From Aureibaculum algae (lineage in GTDB: Bacteria; Bacteroidota; Bacteroidia; Flavobacteriales; Flavobacteriaceae), in NCBI RefSeq assembly GCF_006065315.1, contig NZ_CP040749.1:5044001-5108000 (forward strand): 64,000 bases of DNA, in the 5' to 3' direction. The notes beneath the pieces were generated by a model. It was not told the DNA's origin and searched no databases. It saw nothing but the letters and a program-made list of their open reading frames with translations. The stretch's first letter is position 1. Every line of letters starts with the position of its first letter. This document shows, piece after piece, positions 60,774 to 64,000 of this stretch. The position numbers were made by a program, and so were the translations under genes.

Positions 60774-61364
60774 TTACATTTTTAAAAACTTTAAAATATT
60801 GGCTGTCAAATAGTTTAAGTCATCACTATCTTTGGATTGTTCTAAACCAAAGGCTTTATTTCTTTTAAAATTGATATAATCAACCGGATAAATTAAGATA
60901 TGGTAGTGCAATTGAAACAAACTAATAGTATCAGAAACTTCACCTGAAGTTATTCCTATACGTTTTATGTTTTCCATTAAACCAAAATGTTTCACTTTAA
61001 GTTCTTCCGATAAATTAAAATTTTCATTGTGTAATAATTGATAATAGAATTTAGAAGCAATCGTTTCGTTTTTAGAATACACTATTCTATTGCTAATAAA
61101 AGTATTGATAATAGGTTCAATTGTTGTGGGATTTAGTGTTAATAAAAACTCTAATTCATTAACCAATGACATAACTTTCTTCGAGTATAAATCATTAATT
61201 AAATCTTGTTTTCCACTATATATACGGTATAAATAACCTCCACTAACATTTGCGTTTTTGGCTATCATCGCTATCGTAGTTGCTTCAATACCATGTGTAA
61301 CAATGGTTTCCATTGTAGCTTCTTTAATACGATTTATTTTATCTTCGTCAATTTTACGTGCCAT
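60774..61364 (-). CDS. TetR/AcrR family regulator of export operon
   Basis: Regulator of 196 residues. HTH region about 8-52: RIKEATMETIVTHGIEATTIAMIAKNANVSGGYLYRIYSGKQDLINDLYSKKV. The rest is a helical ligand-binding domain (EFLLTLNPTTIEPIINTFISNRIVYS). It is the first gene of the TetR-TolC-HlyD-ABC2-ABC2 operon. Its -7 box lies 26 bases upstream, and a perfect palindrome sits directly upstream of that box, which fits autorepression of the whole operon. The inducer is unknown. Confidence 0.92.
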   Translation of the reverse strand: MARKIDEDKINRIKEATMETIVTHGIEATTIAMIAKNANVSGGYLYRIYSGKQDLINDLYSKKVMSLVNELEFLLTLNPTTIEPIINTFISNRIVYSKNETIASKFYYQLLHNENFNLSEELKVKHFGLMENIKRIGITSGEVSDTISLFQLHYHILIYPVDYINFKRNKAFGLEQSKDSDDLNYLTANILKFLKM

Positions 61365-61390
61365 ATTAAATAGATTAATTATTCACACTA

Positions 61391-61398
61391 CAAAATTA
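61391..61398 (-). promoter_or_regulatory. -7 promoter box of TetR-TolC-HlyD-ABC2 operon
   Basis: Minus-strand TAATTTTG matches TAnnTTTG, 26 bases before the tetR ATG at 61364. Confidence 0.55.
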
Positions 61399-61400
61399 TG

Positions 61401-61422
61401 AATAAATGTTCATTCATTTATT
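61401..61422. promoter_or_regulatory. Palindrome in tetR promoter: candidate TetR operator
   Basis: Arms AATAAATG (61401-61408) and CATTTATT (61415-61422), 6 bases apart, lying just upstream of the -7 box in the promoter spacer. Typical size and position for a TetR dimer site. Confidence 0.6.
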
Positions 61423-61602
61423 ATAAATCGTAATTTTTTATTATATATTGTGTAAACCCATTAATTTTACTAGTGATAACCAATGGAAGGACAGTTTATT
61501 AATGATAATCAATATTTTATCAGGTTTATAAAACTTGATTTTTGGGGAGGAAAATTATCTTTAATTACAGATTAAATAGTTATCTTATTATCGATAATTC
61601 TT

Positions 61603-62586
61603 GTGGCATTTGAAAAACATAAATTAAGTGAGATGGAAGATAAAAATTACATACCAGATGTACTCGGAGCTAATTTTAAAAAATTAACCTTGCCCCTGTC
61701 CGATGATTATGAAGGAAAAGCAGTTGCAACCCTAATACGCCATAAAACAGATAAACCATCACTTAAAGCTATTTTATATATCCATGGATTTAACGATTAT
61801 TTTTTTCAAAAAGAAATGGCCATAAGGTTTAATCAACAAGGTTATAACTTCTATGCATTAGATTTGAGAAAGTATGGACGTTCTTATTTACCACATCAAA
61901 AACTAAACAACGTTCGCTCTCTTTGTGAATATGATGAAGAAATAGCTATTGCTTTACAAATTATCCAATCAGAAAACAATACTCACGTAATTTTAATGGG
62001 ACATTCTACTGGCGGACTCATTATATCAGACTATGCCAAAAGGCATCCAAAAAGCGACTTGTTTCATGGCATAATATGCAATAGTCCGTTCTACGATTTT
62101 AATTTAAGCACTATTGAGCGAAAAATAGGAGTTCCTATATTGTCAATTATCGCCAACTATTTCCCCGATAAACCTATAAAAAGTGGTTTGTCAAAGCTAT
62201 ATGGTTTAAGTCTTCACAAAGACCACCATGGCGAATGGAACTACTCACTGGCTTGGAAACCTCTAATTATACCAACGGTAAATCTGAGTTTCATAAGAGC
62301 CATACATAAGGCTCAAAAAAGTATAAAGAATAATTTTGTCATTGATGTTCCCATACTTGTAATGCACAGTGACAAATCAGTTTTTGAACATCTTTGGTCT
62401 GATAATTTCAAACACGGTGATGCCGTTTTAAATGTAAATCACATCTCAAAAATTGCACATAAAATCAAAGGAAATGTTACTGTATGTAAAATTAAAAATG
62501 CCATGCATGATCTATTTCTCTCAGAAAAATCGGTAAGAGAAGATGCATATGAGAAAATGTTTGAATGGATTGGGAGTAATTTTTAG
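61603..62586 (+). CDS. Alpha/beta hydrolase (serine aminopeptidase S33-like lipase)
   Basis: Cytoplasmic alpha/beta hydrolase of 327 residues, monoacylglycerol lipase-like (Hydrolase_4). ILYIHGFNDYFFQKEMAIRF holds the oxyanion strand, GHSTGG near 130 is the nucleophile elbow, VLVMHSDKSV near 260 the acid region, and IKNAMHDLF the catalytic His. The start is a GTG; an ATG at 61633 would shorten it by 10 residues, but MAFEKHKLSEMEDKNYIPD fits the family N terminus. No signal peptide. The sequence between it and the divergent tetR gene holds a 30-codon open frame of doubtful value. Confidence 0.85.
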   Translation: MAFEKHKLSEMEDKNYIPDVLGANFKKLTLPLSDDYEGKAVATLIRHKTDKPSLKAILYIHGFNDYFFQKEMAIRFNQQGYNFYALDLRKYGRSYLPHQKLNNVRSLCEYDEEIAIALQIIQSENNTHVILMGHSTGGLIISDYAKRHPKSDLFHGIICNSPFYDFNLSTIERKIGVPILSIIANYFPDKPIKSGLSKLYGLSLHKDHHGEWNYSLAWKPLIIPTVNLSFIRAIHKAQKSIKNNFVIDVPILVMHSDKSVFEHLWSDNFKHGDAVLNVNHISKIAHKIKGNVTVCKIKNAMHDLFLSEKSVREDAYEKMFEWIGSNF

Positions 62587-62588
62587 CC

Positions 62589-62703
62589 ATGTTTACTTTA
62601 GATGAAAACGGACAAGTCATAAGCATAAAAAGAAGGCATTTCACCAACTATTGATTTTAGCTTTGATTTTCAAGATTTTGATTTAAATAGGATTGATGAA
62701 TAG
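62589..62703 (+). pseudogene. Short ORF apparently broken by one extra A
   Basis: An ATG 2 bases after the hydrolase stop opens MFTLDENGQVISIK, then the frame ends after 21 codons. If one A of the AAAAA run near 62630 is removed, the frame continues EGISPTIDFSFDFQDFDLNRIDE and stops at 62703. Acidic, well-coded flavobacterial-like sequence in both frames suggests a frameshifted remnant of a gene end, or a sequencing error. From 62704 to 62897 I see nothing but AT-rich spacer with a poor -7 box (TATCCTTG) before the next gene. Confidence 0.3.
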
Positions 62704-62897
62704 ATTCGCTTATCATTAGATAATTAAACATTTTAACGGTTTTTATCATTAAGTGTAAAACATTTTGATTGAAACCATCTAACCTACGAAATCCGAAATG
62801 AATTATTTTGTGTTTTATTTAACTTGAATTGTAAACTTTCTTAACATTTTTAAAAATATATTATTATATCCTTGCTTTAAATAAAAAAACTTCTTTT

Positions 62898-64000
62898 ATG
62901 AAAAAAAAATATTTAGTAATTATAATGCTATATTTTATATTTATTGCTAATGCACAAAATGATAAAGTCATCAATTGGATTGATGAGAATGCGATTACAA
63001 TTGAAGACGCAAACCCTGACACACAACTTTCAATATTCAATGATAATATTCCAAAAAGATTTGCAGACGCAAAAATTTTTGGCTTTGGGGAAACTACTCA
63101 TCACGGAAAAGAATTCTTTGATTTAAAGGCTAAATTTTTCAAATATTTAGTAAAATCTCAAGATGTCAAAGTTTTTATAATTGAGGACTCCTATCCCTCA
63201 GAATCAGGAATTAATGAATGGATAAGTGGCGGAAAAGGAGATGTAAAAACAATTGCCAAAAACTTCAGCATTGTACCTTGGTATTGTAAAGAAGTGGTCA
63301 ATCTCTTAGAATGGATGAGAAACTATAATCTTGACTTAACTAAAGAAAAACAAATTCGGTTTTATGGCATGGACATTCAAAGCGTAAAAAACATTAATAA
63401 AGAAATACGAGATTTAGTTAATAAATATAATATTCCCGTTAGTAAAGAACTTCTCACTGTAGCAGATAAATGTGCAGAAAAAAAAGTTGAATACAACAAA
63501 TCAACTGATTGGGCAGACATTCAAGTTCCTAAATTAAATAAAATAGAGAGTATTTTACTAAATTCTAAAAATGGAATTAAAGATGATAATATTACAGAGT
63601 TCAATTCGGTAATTAGAGCACTTGATTATTTAATAAAATACACGTTCTATGTACAAAACAATTACAGTCAAGATAGAGACTTAAAAATGTATGAAAATGT
63701 TAAGTGGATAATAGAAAATAAATCAAAAAACGGAAAAGCCTTTGTTTGGGCTCATAACGAACATATTAATTATAGAGGATTTGGAAATTATAGTAAGCGA
63801 AACATTTATAATTTAGGAAGACATCTAAAAGAACATTATAAAAATAATTATTATAGTGTAGGATTTGATTTTGGTAAAGGAACTTTAGGTGGCTATACTT
63901 TCAACAAAGATGAAGGAACTAAATGGAAAACGTACCAATTAAAAGAACCATTCTCTAAAACATATGCAAAAACTCTTATTCAAGCAAAAGAGGACATTTA
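62898..64000 (+). CDS. Erythromycin esterase family protein, 3' end outside window
   Basis: Exported member of the erythromycin esterase family (EreA/EreB-like), here 367 codons and still open at the window end. MKKKYLVIIMLYFIFIANAQ is a signal peptide cleaved after NAQ. IFGFGETTHHGKEFFDLKAKFFKYLVKSQDVKVFIIEDSYP carries the GETTHHG motif at 64-70 with the catalytic His, and FYGMDIQ and FVWAHNEHI near 288-295 are the later family motifs. Members hydrolyse macrolide lactones, succinoglycan-like esters or unknown esters; family membership alone does not show resistance. The N terminus is complete. Confidence 0.9.
   Translation, partial: MKKKYLVIIMLYFIFIANAQNDKVINWIDENAITIEDANPDTQLSIFNDNIPKRFADAKIFGFGETTHHGKEFFDLKAKFFKYLVKSQDVKVFIIEDSYPSESGINEWISGGKGDVKTIAKNFSIVPWYCKEVVNLLEWMRNYNLDLTKEKQIRFYGMDIQSVKNINKEIRDLVNKYNIPVSKELLTVADKCAEKKVEYNKSTDWADIQVPKLNKIESILLNSKNGIKDDNITEFNSVIRALDYLIKYTFYVQNNYSQDRDLKMYENVKWIIENKSKNGKAFVWAHNEHINYRGFGNYSKRNIYNLGRHLKEHYKNNYYSVGFDFGKGTLGGYTFNKDEGTKWKTYQLKEPFSKTYAKTLIQAKEDI

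Noticed and set aside
56012..61364. Calling the export operon a complete ABC transporter
   Set aside because: No Walker A/B ATPase is encoded between or beside the permeases.
61483..61575. 30-codon ORF MEGQFINDNQYF... upstream of the alpha/beta hydrolase
   Set aside because: Too short, no promoter box or recognisable fold, and AT-rich spacer easily yields such frames.
62898..64000. Reading the erythromycin esterase gene as a resistance determinant
   Set aside because: The family includes enzymes unrelated to macrolides; sequence alone does not show resistance.

Overview
The window looks like chromosome from a marine-type Flavobacteriaceae (Bacteroidota). The DNA is AT-rich. Several genes carry the Bacteroidota -7 promoter box TAnnTTTG close to the start codon, while purine-rich Shine-Dalgarno sites are rare. 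The gene families also point there: TonB receptor with a DUF5689 lipoprotein, DUF2480, DUF3078, DUF2255, and an ECF sigma factor next to an anti-sigma/beta-barrel fusion. I saw no rRNA, tRNA, CRISPR array, insertion sequence or prophage.

Layout. 1-4300: end of a TonB-dependent receptor and a large surface lipoprotein. 4472-11049: mixed housekeeping and accessory genes (Fic protein with its own palindromic operator, GyrI-like protein, DUF2255, GH16 glucanase-like enzyme, 1-Cys peroxiredoxin, nuclease/phosphatase-fold protein, HflX). 11102-16999: five minus-strand envelope genes below a membrane-anchored TPR-LuxR regulator (OmpA-like protein, 17-repeat LRR protein, two lipoproteins). 17156-23625: CNNM/CBS protein, DUF3078 protein, an Fe-S maturation group (sufE, sufT-like, DUF2480), a PfkB kinase and a long PurF-type amidotransferase. 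23744-32525: lipoprotein with a sigma-54-like promoter, then a complete RND efflux operon (GbsR-type regulator, adaptor, pump, outer-membrane factor) followed by a universal stress protein, a TetR regulator and an unknown protein.

32544-44356 is the most interesting part: a divergent Pel-type exopolysaccharide locus. It has a recognisable PelF glycosyltransferase and PelG flippase-like protein, a separate GH114-type hydrolase, a polytopic membrane protein, and a 1275-residue protein that appears to join a DUF2194/polysaccharide-deacetylase-like region, a helical-repeat region and a C-terminal outer-membrane barrel. That reads as a PelA-deacetylase plus PelB fusion. No PelD (c-di-GMP receptor) or PelE is present. 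A secreted parallel beta-helix protein lies just upstream on the same strand. The parts suggest synthesis (PelF), inner-membrane passage (PelG with the polytopic protein), periplasmic modification and trimming (deacetylase-like region and GH114), and outer-membrane export (barrel).

44484-55577: lipoprotein with a second sigma-54-like promoter, AlbA_2 protein, cytochrome c, SDR, ALDH7-type dehydrogenase, ECF sigma/anti-sigma-barrel pair, lipoprotein, serpin, LuxE-like protein and a TetR regulator. 56012-61364: a TetR-TolC-HlyD-ABC2-ABC2 export operon without an ATPase gene, with a palindrome in the promoter of its regulator. 61603-64000: an alpha/beta hydrolase, a probable small broken ORF, and an erythromycin-esterase family gene that runs off the window.
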